NCBI RefSeq assembly: GCF_015831345.1
Contig: NZ_JADWYS010000001.1
Location: 3,934,618-3,998,617 of the forward strand
Direction: 5' to 3'
From: Caenimonas aquaedulcis
GTDB lineage: Bacteria > Pseudomonadota > Gammaproteobacteria > Burkholderiales > Burkholderiaceae_C
DNA: 64,000 nucleotides
Of this stretch, positions 55,490-63,452 are shown one piece after another (the stretch's first letter is position 1; every line of letters begins with the position of its first letter). Under the pieces are notes generated by a model that was not told the DNA's origin, searched no databases, and worked only from the letters and a program-made list of their open reading frames with translations. A program made the translations under genes and the position numbers.

Positions 55490-55637
55490 GCGCGTTCAAC
55501 CATGGCCGCGCACAGCGGCGACCTTGACCGGGAAGTCACGCATTCGTGAGTTCCCGGCTCATGCTTCCCTTCTACATTGAGGGCGCAGTCATCAACCAGT
55601 ATTGCCAGGGAGCGTTCAACTTCAATGGAATAACTTC

Positions 55638-57503
55638 ATGGCTTTCCCGATTTCTTCTCCGCCGTTTTCCCTGCTGCGGAAACTTCCCACATCCCTTGCC
55701 GCCATCGCGATGGCTTGCGCCGTCGGCCAGGCGCACGCGACTTATCCCGGAACGAACGGCGTCATCGTGTTCGAAGGCACCGACGGCAACTACAGATCCA
55801 CAATTGCAAGAGTCGCGCCGTTCGCCAATGCCAAGCCCACCTTCCTGGCGGTGGGCGGGAAATCACCCGTGGCTTCACCGAGCGGAAAGAAGATTGCGTA
55901 TTGGCTGCCGGGGACCAACACGAGCACCATCCATGTCATGAACATCGACGGCACGAACGACGTGCAGTTGACCAGTGGTGCATCGGATAGCTACCCGGTC
56001 TGGACGCCCGACGGAGGAAGCATCTTCTTCGTCCGCAACGGGAACCAGCTCTGGTTCATGCGTTCGGACGGCTTTGGCGCGATGTTCATGCGTCAATTAG
56101 TCGCGCCCGATCAGGGAGCGTCGGAACTCGCCTGGGCTCCCGACGCCCTCCACAGGCTGTCGTTCTCATACACCTCCAACTTCAATATCTACAGCGGAAC
56201 CACGGGCTCCACCGCCGACACCCTTCTGGTGCATGGCCAAGCTCCCAGTTACGAGCCGAGCGGCATTGCGCTGCTGTACCAGAACCTGGACGACCAGTAT
56301 GTACACGAGATCGGTAGCAATGGACTGAACGATCAAGCGCTCAAGTATGGGCTGACCTACAACACCGGCGGCCCGAGCGTCGTTGCACCGGACAACACGC
56401 TACTCGCGGGTGCCATCAGCGGTTACAGTTTGTTGATCCGCGATCGCGCCGGAAATAACACTGCGCTCCCCTATGCCTCCACGAACTCCACCGATTGGAG
56501 CCGCGTCCCCCAGAACTGCTATGAAACCACCACGCAGGGCGGCGGCGGATTCATCCCGGGATATGCCGACTTCTACGCAGAGCGATGCGCCGTCGCCGTG
56601 ATGCCCGACGGCGGGCAGGCGAGTGGCGGTGTGCTGATGCAGGCCGCGGCGATCGGTCCGGACAGGCGGCTGTACGTGGCGACGCAAAAGCTCAACAGCT
56701 CCGGGGTTCCGACCTGGGGCTCGTTCGCCCTGGCACCCGGCGTGTCCGGCAACGCGGCGGGCGTCGTCGCCAGTAAAGTCGCGATCGCAGGCGCGAAGGA
56801 CGGCAGTTCCCAGCTCGTGATCATGGGGGCCGACGGCACTGTGTACCACTCCATGCGCTACGCCAACGGCACATGGCCCGCAGGAGGGTTCCAGCCCCTC
56901 ATGAATGGTGGCTCCGTCTTCCAGGCGCGCGACGTCGCCATCACCATCAGTGCCAGCAGCAGCACGTCTCCCGGCGATGCGCAGGTGATCGCCAACGGCA
57001 TACAGGTGGGCAGCGTCTACCACCGAGTTCGGTGGAGCAATGCCACCTGGTCCGACTGGGCGGAAGTGCCCGGCGCCGCGGGCCTGAATACGCGCCAGCT
57101 CGCGATCGCCGCAGGAGAAGACGGCAACACGAACGTCCTGGCAACGGTGGTCCAGCCCGACGGCACTTCATTGATCAAACGCCAGATTCGCTACCCCAAC
57201 AGCTGGGATCCTTCGTTCGTGAACGTGGCCATCCCTGCGGGCACCACGCTATCGGCGCTGGATACGCAAATCGCGCTGACAGTGACCACCGGGCAGTCCC
57301 CCACCGCGCAATTGGTGTACACCGACGTCAACGGCGCGGCGTGGCTGCAGCAACGCGGCAATCCCCTGTACCAGAGCTCCTGGACCGGTCAGACCAACAA
57401 CGCGTCGCTTGCCACCGGCGGCACACGCGCGGTGTCGATCTCGGGCAAGCCCAATGGCGTTGCCAACAGCGAAGTGATGCTGGTTCGCACCTCGGCGCAA
57501 TAA
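55638..57503 (+). CDS. Secreted beta-propeller-like protein (tandem paralogue B)
   Basis: 621 residues from the ATG at 55638; an in-frame ATG at 55602 would add 12 poorly fitting residues before the signal peptide. Same layout as paralogue A: signal ending GQAHA, TolB-like repeats (SGKKIAYWLPG, IHVMNIDGTNDVQLTSG, FFVRNGNQLWF) and a C-terminal multi-blade region. The 148-base spacer upstream shares the motif TACATTGAGG with the region before paralogue A, hinting at a duplicated promoter or leader. Function not recognised. Confidence 0.75.
   Translation: MAFPISSPPFSLLRKLPTSLAAIAMACAVGQAHATYPGTNGVIVFEGTDGNYRSTIARVAPFANAKPTFLAVGGKSPVASPSGKKIAYWLPGTNTSTIHVMNIDGTNDVQLTSGASDSYPVWTPDGGSIFFVRNGNQLWFMRSDGFGAMFMRQLVAPDQGASELAWAPDALHRLSFSYTSNFNIYSGTTGSTADTLLVHGQAPSYEPSGIALLYQNLDDQYVHEIGSNGLNDQALKYGLTYNTGGPSVVAPDNTLLAGAISGYSLLIRDRAGNNTALPYASTNSTDWSRVPQNCYETTTQGGGGFIPGYADFYAERCAVAVMPDGGQASGGVLMQAAAIGPDRRLYVATQKLNSSGVPTWGSFALAPGVSGNAAGVVASKVAIAGAKDGSSQLVIMGADGTVYHSMRYANGTWPAGGFQPLMNGGSVFQARDVAITISASSSTSPGDAQVIANGIQVGSVYHRVRWSNATWSDWAEVPGAAGLNTRQLAIAAGEDGNTNVLATVVQPDGTSLIKRQIRYPNSWDPSFVNVAIPAGTTLSALDTQIALTVTTGQSPTAQLVYTDVNGAAWLQQRGNPLYQSSWTGQTNNASLATGGTRAVSISGKPNGVANSEVMLVRTSAQ
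57055..57503 (+). repeat. Near-identical 3' segment, copy 2
   Basis: Partner of 55041-55489 (same length, same reading frame, ends at the stop codon of the second paralogue). Confidence 0.85.
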
Positions 57504-57509
57504 ACGCCG

Positions 57510-58310
57510 TCAGTGGCGGGCCGCGAACAGCGGTGAGCTCGTGCTGGCAACGGCCAGTTCAGCCGCCGCCGCGAGCAAGGGTTGGCCCAGCTGCGTCATC
57601 CGCTGCGGCGTCAGCCGCTGCAGCGGCCCCGCGATGGTGATCACCGCCACCGCGCCCTGGCCGCGCCGCATCACCGGCGCGGCCATCGCCGTCATCCCCG
57701 GCGCATACATCTCGCTCATCATGCTGAAGCCGCGCTTGCGGTCGTCCTCCAGGATCTTCATCAGCGCCTTGAAGGTGGTGGGCGCCTTCGGGCCGTATTG
57801 CTTCGGGTCGCCGAAGCCCTGCGCGGCCACGAGTTGCGTCGCGCGTTCGTCGGACAAGGTCATCAGCCACGCATGGCCGCCGGCGCTGCACGACAGCTGC
57901 ACGTCGATGCCCATGTCGGGGTCGTAGCGCAGGCCCGAGCGCGCGCCTTGCGCCTTCGCGACGAAAGTCAGCCGCGAACCGTCGACCAGCGCGAGCCGCA
58001 CGAGCTCGCCCGACGTCTCGGCGATGCGGTCGATGATCGGCTGCGCGATGTCCACGATGCCCGCGCCACCCAGGTAGCTGAGGCCCAGCGCGGGTAGGCG
58101 GGTGGTGAGCGCGTAGTCGCCCTGCGCGCGCAACTGCCGCGCGTAGCCGCAGCGCACCAGCTCCGCGAGCAGGCGGTGGCAGGCGCTCGGCGGCAGTTCC
58201 AGTTCGGTGGACACCGCGGCGAGCGGCATGCCTTCCGGCGCACTCGCGAGCGTCTCGAGGATGCGCAGGGTTCGCTCGACGGTGCCCGACGCAGGAGGAG
58301 AGTTTGTCAT
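57510..58310 (-). CDS. IclR family transcriptional regulator
   Basis: 266 residues from the ATG at 58310; longer frames are antisense to the TRAP gene. N-terminal winged helix: VERTLRILETLASAPEGMPLA and ELPPSACHRLLAELV; C-terminal IclR effector domain with APVMRRGQGAVAVITIAGP. Divergent from the TRAP binding-protein/aroQ genes, with an inverted repeat between them, so it likely controls aromatic or hydroaromatic acid uptake in response to a pathway metabolite. Confidence 0.92.
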   Translation of the reverse strand: MTNSPPASGTVERTLRILETLASAPEGMPLAAVSTELELPPSACHRLLAELVRCGYARQLRAQGDYALTTRLPALGLSYLGGAGIVDIAQPIIDRIAETSGELVRLALVDGSRLTFVAKAQGARSGLRYDPDMGIDVQLSCSAGGHAWLMTLSDERATQLVAAQGFGDPKQYGPKAPTTFKALMKILEDDRKRGFSMMSEMYAPGMTAMAAPVMRRGQGAVAVITIAGPLQRLTPQRMTQLGQPLLAAAAELAVASTSSPLFAARH

Positions 58311-58327
58311 ATGAAATGAAATTCCAC

Positions 58328-58346
58328 TTCGGAACGATATTCCGAA
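58328..58346. promoter_or_regulatory. Perfect inverted repeat, probable IclR operator
   Basis: TTCGGAA, five bases, TTCCGAA, centred between the divergent IclR and TRAP genes. A related GAAATTCC half-site precedes it on the left. Position suits autoregulation and control of the 58410 operon. Confidence 0.6.
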
Positions 58347-58409
58347 CGGCTTCCTATGATGCCGCAAGTCCGGCAAACCGGCCGGCAGCCTCACCACAGG
58401 AGACAAATC

Positions 58410-59411
58410 TTGAAGGCATCCATCCGCAACACCCTCGCCGGCCTCGGCCTGCTCGCATTCGCCCTCGCTGCTTCGGCGCAGGAAGAGCGAACCATCAAGT
58501 TCGGGCACCTGAACAACACCGACCACCCCGTGAGCATGGGCGTCAAGAAATTCGCCGAGATCCTCGCGGCCAAGAGCGGCGGCAAGATGAAGGTGCAGGA
58601 GTTCCCGTCCAACCAGCTGGGCAACGAGATGCAGCAGCAGGCCGCGCTGCAGGGCGGCGTGCAGGAGATGTCCGCGCCCGCGACCACGTCGCTCGCCGGG
58701 ATCGTCAAGGAATTCGGCCTCGTCGACTTCCCCTTCGCCGTCGCGAACTTCGCGCAGGCCGACCAGCTGCTCGACGGCCCGTTCGGCCAGGCGCTGATCG
58801 CGCGCCTGCCGGAGAAGGGCCTCGTCGCGCTCGGCTACTGGGACCTCGGCTTTCGCAACGTGACGAATAGCCGCAAGCCGATCACGAAGCCCGAGGACCT
58901 CGAGGGCCTGAAGATCCGCGTGATCCCCAACCCGGTGTTCCTCGACACCTTCAAGGCGTTCAAGGCCAACCCCGTGCCCATGCCCTTCGCCGAGCTGTAC
59001 GGCGCGCTCGAATCCAAGGCGGTGGACGGCCAGGAGAATCCCTTCGCCGTGATCCTGTCCAACAAGTTCTACGAGGTGAACAAGTACGTGAGCGCGACGA
59101 ACCACGTCTACGCCGCCAACATCGTGCTCGTGAGCAAGAAGTTCTGGGACAGCCTGTCGCCCGCGCAGCAGAAGATGATGCAGGACTCCGCCAATGAAGC
59201 GCGCGCCTACCAGCGCCAGGCGAGCCGCGCCGCCGCGGCCAAGGCCGTCGGCGAGCTGAAGGACAAGGGCATGCAGTACAACGAGCTCGCGCCCGCGGAG
59301 CAGGCCCGCATGCGCACGATCGCCAAGCCGGTGACGGAGAAGTTCGCCGCCAGCTACGACCCGGCGATCGTCAAGCTGTACAACGACGAGCTCGCGAAGG
59401 CGCACAAGTGA
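58410..59411 (+). CDS. TRAP transporter substrate-binding protein (DctP family)
   Basis: 333 residues from a TTG at 58410, seven bases after CAGGAG; a longer ATG frame (58356) would place charged residues before the signal. Signal KASIRNTLAGLGLLAFALAA-SAQ; family motifs IKFGHLNNTDHP, KSGGKMKVQEFP, GLKIRVIPNPVFLDTF with the ligand-binding Arg, and VDGQENPFAVI. It binds an organic acid in the periplasm for DctQM. It overlaps aroQ by 4 bases (GTGA), linking uptake with dehydroquinate metabolism. Confidence 0.92.
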   Translation: MKASIRNTLAGLGLLAFALAASAQEERTIKFGHLNNTDHPVSMGVKKFAEILAAKSGGKMKVQEFPSNQLGNEMQQQAALQGGVQEMSAPATTSLAGIVKEFGLVDFPFAVANFAQADQLLDGPFGQALIARLPEKGLVALGYWDLGFRNVTNSRKPITKPEDLEGLKIRVIPNPVFLDTFKAFKANPVPMPFAELYGALESKAVDGQENPFAVILSNKFYEVNKYVSATNHVYAANIVLVSKKFWDSLSPAQQKMMQDSANEARAYQRQASRAAAAKAVGELKDKGMQYNELAPAEQARMRTIAKPVTEKFAASYDPAIVKLYNDELAKAHK

Positions 59412-59854
59412 GCGGCAAGAAGAAGATCCTGGTGCTGCACGGCCCGAACCTGAACCTGTTCGGCCGGCGCGAACCGCACATCTACGGCACGACGACGCTG
59501 GCGCAGATCGACGAGCAGCTGGCCGCGCTGGCGGCGGAACTGGGCGTGGAGCTGGTCACCATCCAGTCGAACCACGAAGGCGCGCTGGTCGATTTCCTGC
59601 ACCAGCACATCGACAGCGCGGCGGGCGCGATGGTGAACCCCGCCGGGCTCACGCAGCACGGCGTGCCGCTGCACGACGCGATCAAGGCCATGCCCTTCCC
59701 GGTGCTGGAAGTGCACATGTCCAACATCGCGGCGCGCGAGGCGTGGCGCACGCACTCGATCATCTCGCCGGCCGTGAAGGGCACGATCCAGGGCCTCGGC
59801 CCGCAGTCCTACCTGCTGGCCCTGCGCGGCCTCGCGGCGCTCGCGAGCGTTTGA
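59408..59854 (+). CDS. aroQ: Type II 3-dehydroquinate dehydratase
   Basis: 148 residues from GTG 59408. LVLHGPNLNLFGRREPHIYG carries the active-site Arg and Tyr26, with MVNPAGLT and the catalytic His in EVHMSN. It interconverts 3-dehydroquinate and 3-dehydroshikimate. Placement inside an IclR/TRAP uptake operon, together with an AroE-like gene downstream, suggests a catabolic copy (quinate/shikimate use) rather than the biosynthetic one, by context only. Confidence 0.93.
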   Translation: MSGKKKILVLHGPNLNLFGRREPHIYGTTTLAQIDEQLAALAAELGVELVTIQSNHEGALVDFLHQHIDSAAGAMVNPAGLTQHGVPLHDAIKAMPFPVLEVHMSNIAAREAWRTHSIISPAVKGTIQGLGPQSYLLALRGLAALASV

Positions 59855-59884
59855 TGCAGCCCACCGCGGCCCTATACTCGCGGA

Positions 59885-60547
59885 ATGAACGAAACGGTAC
59901 ATCGGCGTCCCGTGAAGAAGGCGGCGTCCCGCACCAACGATCCGGAGCGCACGCAGGCCAACATCCTGCAGGTGGCCGAGGTGGAGTTCGGCGAGAAAGG
60001 GCTGGCGGGCGCGCGCATCGACGAGATCGCGGCCGCGACGAAAACCAGCAAGCGGATGATCTACTACTACTTCGGCAGCAAGGAGGGCCTGTACCTTGCC
60101 GTGCTGGAGGAGTCGTACCGCCGCGTGCGGGACATCGAGTCGGAACTGCACCTGGAAGACCTCGAGCCGGAGCAGGCGCTGCGCCGGCTGGTCGCCTTCA
60201 CGTTCGACCATCACCTGGCGCACGAAAACTACATCCGCCTCGTGATGAACGAGAACATCAACCGCGGGCAGTTCCTCGCCCAGAGCCAGCGCATCCAGGA
60301 CCTGAACGTCCCTGCGATCTCGGCCATCAAGCGGCTGTACCAGCGCGGGGTGAAGGCGGGGGTGTTCCGCGCCGGGCTCGACGCGGTGGACATCCATGCC
60401 TCGATCTCCGCCCTGAGCTTCTTCAACGTGTCCAACCGGCACACCTTCGGGCTGATCTTCAAGCTCGACATGCGGTCGTCCGCGTACATCGCGCACCGGC
60501 GCGACAACGTCGTGGAAATGATCGCCCGCTTCGTACGCAAGCCCTGA
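59885..60547 (+). CDS. TetR/AcrR family regulator
   Basis: 220 residues. HTH region ARIDEIAAATKTSKRMIYYYF, then a TetR_C-like ligand domain. A Lys/Arg-rich N-terminal tail precedes the HTH. It sits between aroQ and the TRAP permease genes on the same strand; a TetR-type site at 60596-60606 in the following gap suggests it controls the dctQ-dctM-dctP-aroE part. Coexistence with IclR implies two-input control. Confidence 0.9.
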   Translation: MNETVHRRPVKKAASRTNDPERTQANILQVAEVEFGEKGLAGARIDEIAAATKTSKRMIYYYFGSKEGLYLAVLEESYRRVRDIESELHLEDLEPEQALRRLVAFTFDHHLAHENYIRLVMNENINRGQFLAQSQRIQDLNVPAISAIKRLYQRGVKAGVFRAGLDAVDIHASISALSFFNVSNRHTFGLIFKLDMRSSAYIAHRRDNVVEMIARFVRKP

Positions 60548-60595
60548 ACCCGGCGCGGGGACGCCCCGGCCCTACGGGTTTCCCCGCACGATAAA

Positions 60596-60606
60596 ACTAA
60601 CCAGTC
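60596..60606. promoter_or_regulatory. TetR-type operator half-site before dctQ
   Basis: ACTAACCAGTC, followed by CGTAC, in an A+T-rich pocket 28 bases before dctQ. Identical over 11 bases to the minus-strand form of the tetR-efflux operator at 28051-28064. Only one arm is well conserved. Confidence 0.5.
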
Positions 60607-60634
60607 CGTACAAAATCGGGCAGGAGACAAATCC

Positions 60635-61153
60635 ATGGTCCAGAAACTGATCGACCACATCTGCCGCGTGTTCTCGTTCCTCATGGTCGTCTGCCTCGCG
60701 CTGATGGTGGTCATGGTGTTCGGCAACGTGGTGCTGCGCTACGCCTTCAACTCGGGCATCACCGTCTCCGAGGAGCTCTCGCGCTGGCTCTTCGTCTGGA
60801 TGACCTTCCTCGGCTCCGTGGTCGCGATGCGCAAGCACGCGCACCTGGGCACCGACACGCTGGTGGGCCGCCTGCCCGTCGCGGGCAAGAAGGTGTGCTT
60901 CGCCATCGCGCACGTGCTCATGCTCTACATGTGCTGGCTGATGGCGCAGGGCGGCTGGCAGCAGGCCGTCATCAACTACGGGACGACCAGCGCGGTGATG
61001 GAAGTGTCCATGGCGTGGTTCAACGCCAGCGGCGTGGTGTTCGCGGTGCTCGCGGGCATCATCATCCTGCTGGAGCTGTGGAAGCTCGCCACGGGCGGGC
61101 TCACCGACGCCGAGCTCATCGGCATCGTCGAATCGGAAGAGGTGGCGCCATGA
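60635..61153 (+). CDS. TRAP transporter small permease (DctQ family)
   Basis: 172-residue, four-helix membrane protein; VSEELSRWLFVWMTFLGSVVA is the family hallmark near residue 50. A GCAGGAGAC ribosome site precedes the ATG. It partners DctM, whose gene overlaps by 4 bases. Confidence 0.92.
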   Translation: MVQKLIDHICRVFSFLMVVCLALMVVMVFGNVVLRYAFNSGITVSEELSRWLFVWMTFLGSVVAMRKHAHLGTDTLVGRLPVAGKKVCFAIAHVLMLYMCWLMAQGGWQQAVINYGTTSAVMEVSMAWFNASGVVFAVLAGIIILLELWKLATGGLTDAELIGIVESEEVAP

Positions 61154-62427
61154 CCATCACGATCTTCCTGGGCTCCCTGCTCGGCGCCATGGCGCTCGGC
61201 GTGCCCATCGCGTTCTCGCTGCTGCTGTGCGGCGCGGCGCTGATGTGGCACATGAACATGTTCGACGCGCAGATCCTCGCGCAGAACACGCTCGAAGGCG
61301 CCAACAGCTTCCCGCTGCTGGCCGTGCCGTTCTTCATGCTGGCCGGCGAGATCATGAACGCGGGCGGCCTGTCGCGCCGCATCGTGAACTTCGCCATGAC
61401 GCTCGTGGGCCACGTGCGCGGCGGCCTGGGCTACGTGGGCATCATGGCCGCGGTCATCATGGCGGCGTTGTCCGGCTCCGCCGTCGCCGACGCCGCGGCG
61501 CTCGCGGCGCTGCTGCTGCCCATGATGAACCGCGCCGGCTACGACACGGCCCGCTCGGCGGGCCTCCTGTCCTCGGCCGCGATCATCGCGCCCATCATCC
61601 CGCCCAGCATCGGCTTCGTCGTGTTCGGCGTCGCCGCGAACGTATCGATCTCCAAGCTGTTCATGGCCGGCATCGCACCCGGCATCATGCTCGGCGGCGC
61701 GCTGTGGCTCACCTGGTGGTGGCTGGTGCGCAAGGAAAAGATCGAGGCCGCGCCCCGCGCGACGAAGGCCGAGGTGCTCACTTCGCTCAAGGACGCCACC
61801 TTCGCGCTGGGGCTGCCCTTCATCGTGGTGTTCGGCCTGAAGTTCGGGGTGTTCACGCCCACCGAAGCCGCGGTGGTGGCCGCCGTCTACGCGCTGTTCG
61901 TCTCCGTCGTCGTCTACCGCGAACTGAAGCTCTCGCAGCTCTACGGCCTGTTCCTGTCCGCCGCGCAGACCACGGCGGTGATCATGTTCCTCGTCGCCGC
62001 CGCGATGGTGTCGGCGTGGATGATCACCGTCGCCAACCTGCCCAACGAAGTGGTCGCGCTGCTGCAGCCGCTGCTCGACCAGCCCAAGCTGCTGATGTTC
62101 GCGATCATGGTGCTCACCATGGTGGTGGGCACCGCGATGGACATGACGCCCACGATCCTGATCCTCACGCCCGTGCTGATGCCGCTCGTGAAAGCCGCGG
62201 GGATCGACCCGGTGTATTTCGGCGTGCTGTTCATGATCAACAACGCGATCGGCCTCATCACGCCGCCCGTCGGCACGGTGCTGAGCACGGTGGCCGGCGT
62301 GGGCAAGATCAGCATGGACCAGGTCACCAGGGGCGTATGGCCCTTCATGGTGGCCGAGTTCGCGCTCATGTTCCTGTTCGTGCTGTTCCCGCAGCTCGTC
62401 ATGATTCCCGCCCGCTGGTTCTATTGA
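61150..62427 (+). CDS. TRAP transporter large permease (DctM family)
   Basis: 425 residues from the ATG at 61150, about 12 helices. Diagnostic segments are SFPLLAVPFFMLAGEIMN, AALSGSAVADAAALAALL and IIAPIIPPSIGFVVFG. A sodium-driven symporter subunit that imports the ligand delivered by a DctP protein. The only permease pair for the two DctP proteins of the locus. Confidence 0.94.
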   Translation: MTITIFLGSLLGAMALGVPIAFSLLLCGAALMWHMNMFDAQILAQNTLEGANSFPLLAVPFFMLAGEIMNAGGLSRRIVNFAMTLVGHVRGGLGYVGIMAAVIMAALSGSAVADAAALAALLLPMMNRAGYDTARSAGLLSSAAIIAPIIPPSIGFVVFGVAANVSISKLFMAGIAPGIMLGGALWLTWWWLVRKEKIEAAPRATKAEVLTSLKDATFALGLPFIVVFGLKFGVFTPTEAAVVAAVYALFVSVVVYRELKLSQLYGLFLSAAQTTAVIMFLVAAAMVSAWMITVANLPNEVVALLQPLLDQPKLLMFAIMVLTMVVGTAMDMTPTILILTPVLMPLVKAAGIDPVYFGVLFMINNAIGLITPPVGTVLSTVAGVGKISMDQVTRGVWPFMVAEFALMFLFVLFPQLVMIPARWFY

Positions 62428-62447
62428 TTCTTTCCAGGAGACGACAA

Positions 62448-63449
62448 ATGAAGAGACTGTTCATCAAGACCGTGGTCGCCGCCGTCGCCATCGCCGCCTT
62501 CGGCGTGGCGCAGGCCCAGGCCACGCGCACCATCAAGTTCGCCAACCAGAACGCGAAGGGCCACCCGATCGTCCTGGGCATGGAGCGCTTCGCGCAGCTC
62601 GTAGAGACCAAGTCGGGCGGCAAGATGAAGGTGAACGTCTTCCCGGCCGGCGCACTGGGCAGCGACCAGGCCAACGTGTCGGCGCTGCAGGGCGGCACGC
62701 TGGAGATGGCGTCGATGAACTCCGGCATCTTCGCGAGCCTGGTGAAGGACTTCGAGATCTACGACTTCCCCTTCCTCTTCGGCAACCCCAGGGAGGCGGA
62801 TGCCGTGGTGGATGGCCCGTTCGGCCAGGGCCTGCACAAGCGGCTGGAGGAAAAGGGCGTGGTCGGCCTCGCGTATTACGAGCTCGGCTTTCGCCAGCTC
62901 ACCAACGGCAAGCGCCCGGTCAACAAGGTCGAGGACATCGCGGGCCTGAAGCTGCGCGTCATTCCCAACCCGATCAACATCGACTGGGTCACCGCGCTGG
63001 GCGCCAACCCGACGCCGCTGCCTTTCCCCGAGCTGTACGCGGCGCTGGAGCAGGGCGCGGTGGATGGCCAGGAGAACCCGCTCGCGACGATCCAGGGCGC
63101 CAAGCTCAATGAAGTGCAGAAATACCTGACCCTCACCAACCACCAGTACAACCCGCAGTCGGTGGTGATCAGCAAGAAGTTCTGGGACACGCTGTCGGCC
63201 GACGAGAAGAAGGTGCTGCAGGACGCGGCCACCGAATCGGCGAAATACCAGCGCGAACAGTCGCGCGGCGCCGCGGCGAGCATCCTCGACGCGCTCAAGA
63301 AGGCCGGCATGCAGGTCTCCGAGCTGCCGCCCGCCGAAGTCGCCAAGCTGCGCGAGAAGATGAAGCCCGTGGTGGCCAAGCACACCGCCGGCGTGGGCGA
63401 GGCGACCGTCAAGGCCGTCATGGCCGAGATCGAGAAAGCGCGCAAGTAA
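62448..63449 (+). CDS. TRAP transporter substrate-binding protein (DctP family), second copy
   Basis: 333 residues, signal peptide ending AQAQA. Motifs IKFANQNAKGHP, KSGGKMKVNVFP, GLKLRVIPNPINIDW and VDGQENPLATI parallel the 58410 product, with roughly half the residues identical by eye. A strong CAGGAGACG ribosome site sits 21 bases after dctM. Probably the primary partner of this DctQM; the other copy may bind a related acid. Confidence 0.93.
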   Translation: MKRLFIKTVVAAVAIAAFGVAQAQATRTIKFANQNAKGHPIVLGMERFAQLVETKSGGKMKVNVFPAGALGSDQANVSALQGGTLEMASMNSGIFASLVKDFEIYDFPFLFGNPREADAVVDGPFGQGLHKRLEEKGVVGLAYYELGFRQLTNGKRPVNKVEDIAGLKLRVIPNPINIDWVTALGANPTPLPFPELYAALEQGAVDGQENPLATIQGAKLNEVQKYLTLTNHQYNPQSVVISKKFWDTLSADEKKVLQDAATESAKYQREQSRGAAASILDALKKAGMQVSELPPAEVAKLREKMKPVVAKHTAGVGEATVKAVMAEIEKARK

Positions 63450-63452
63450 GGC

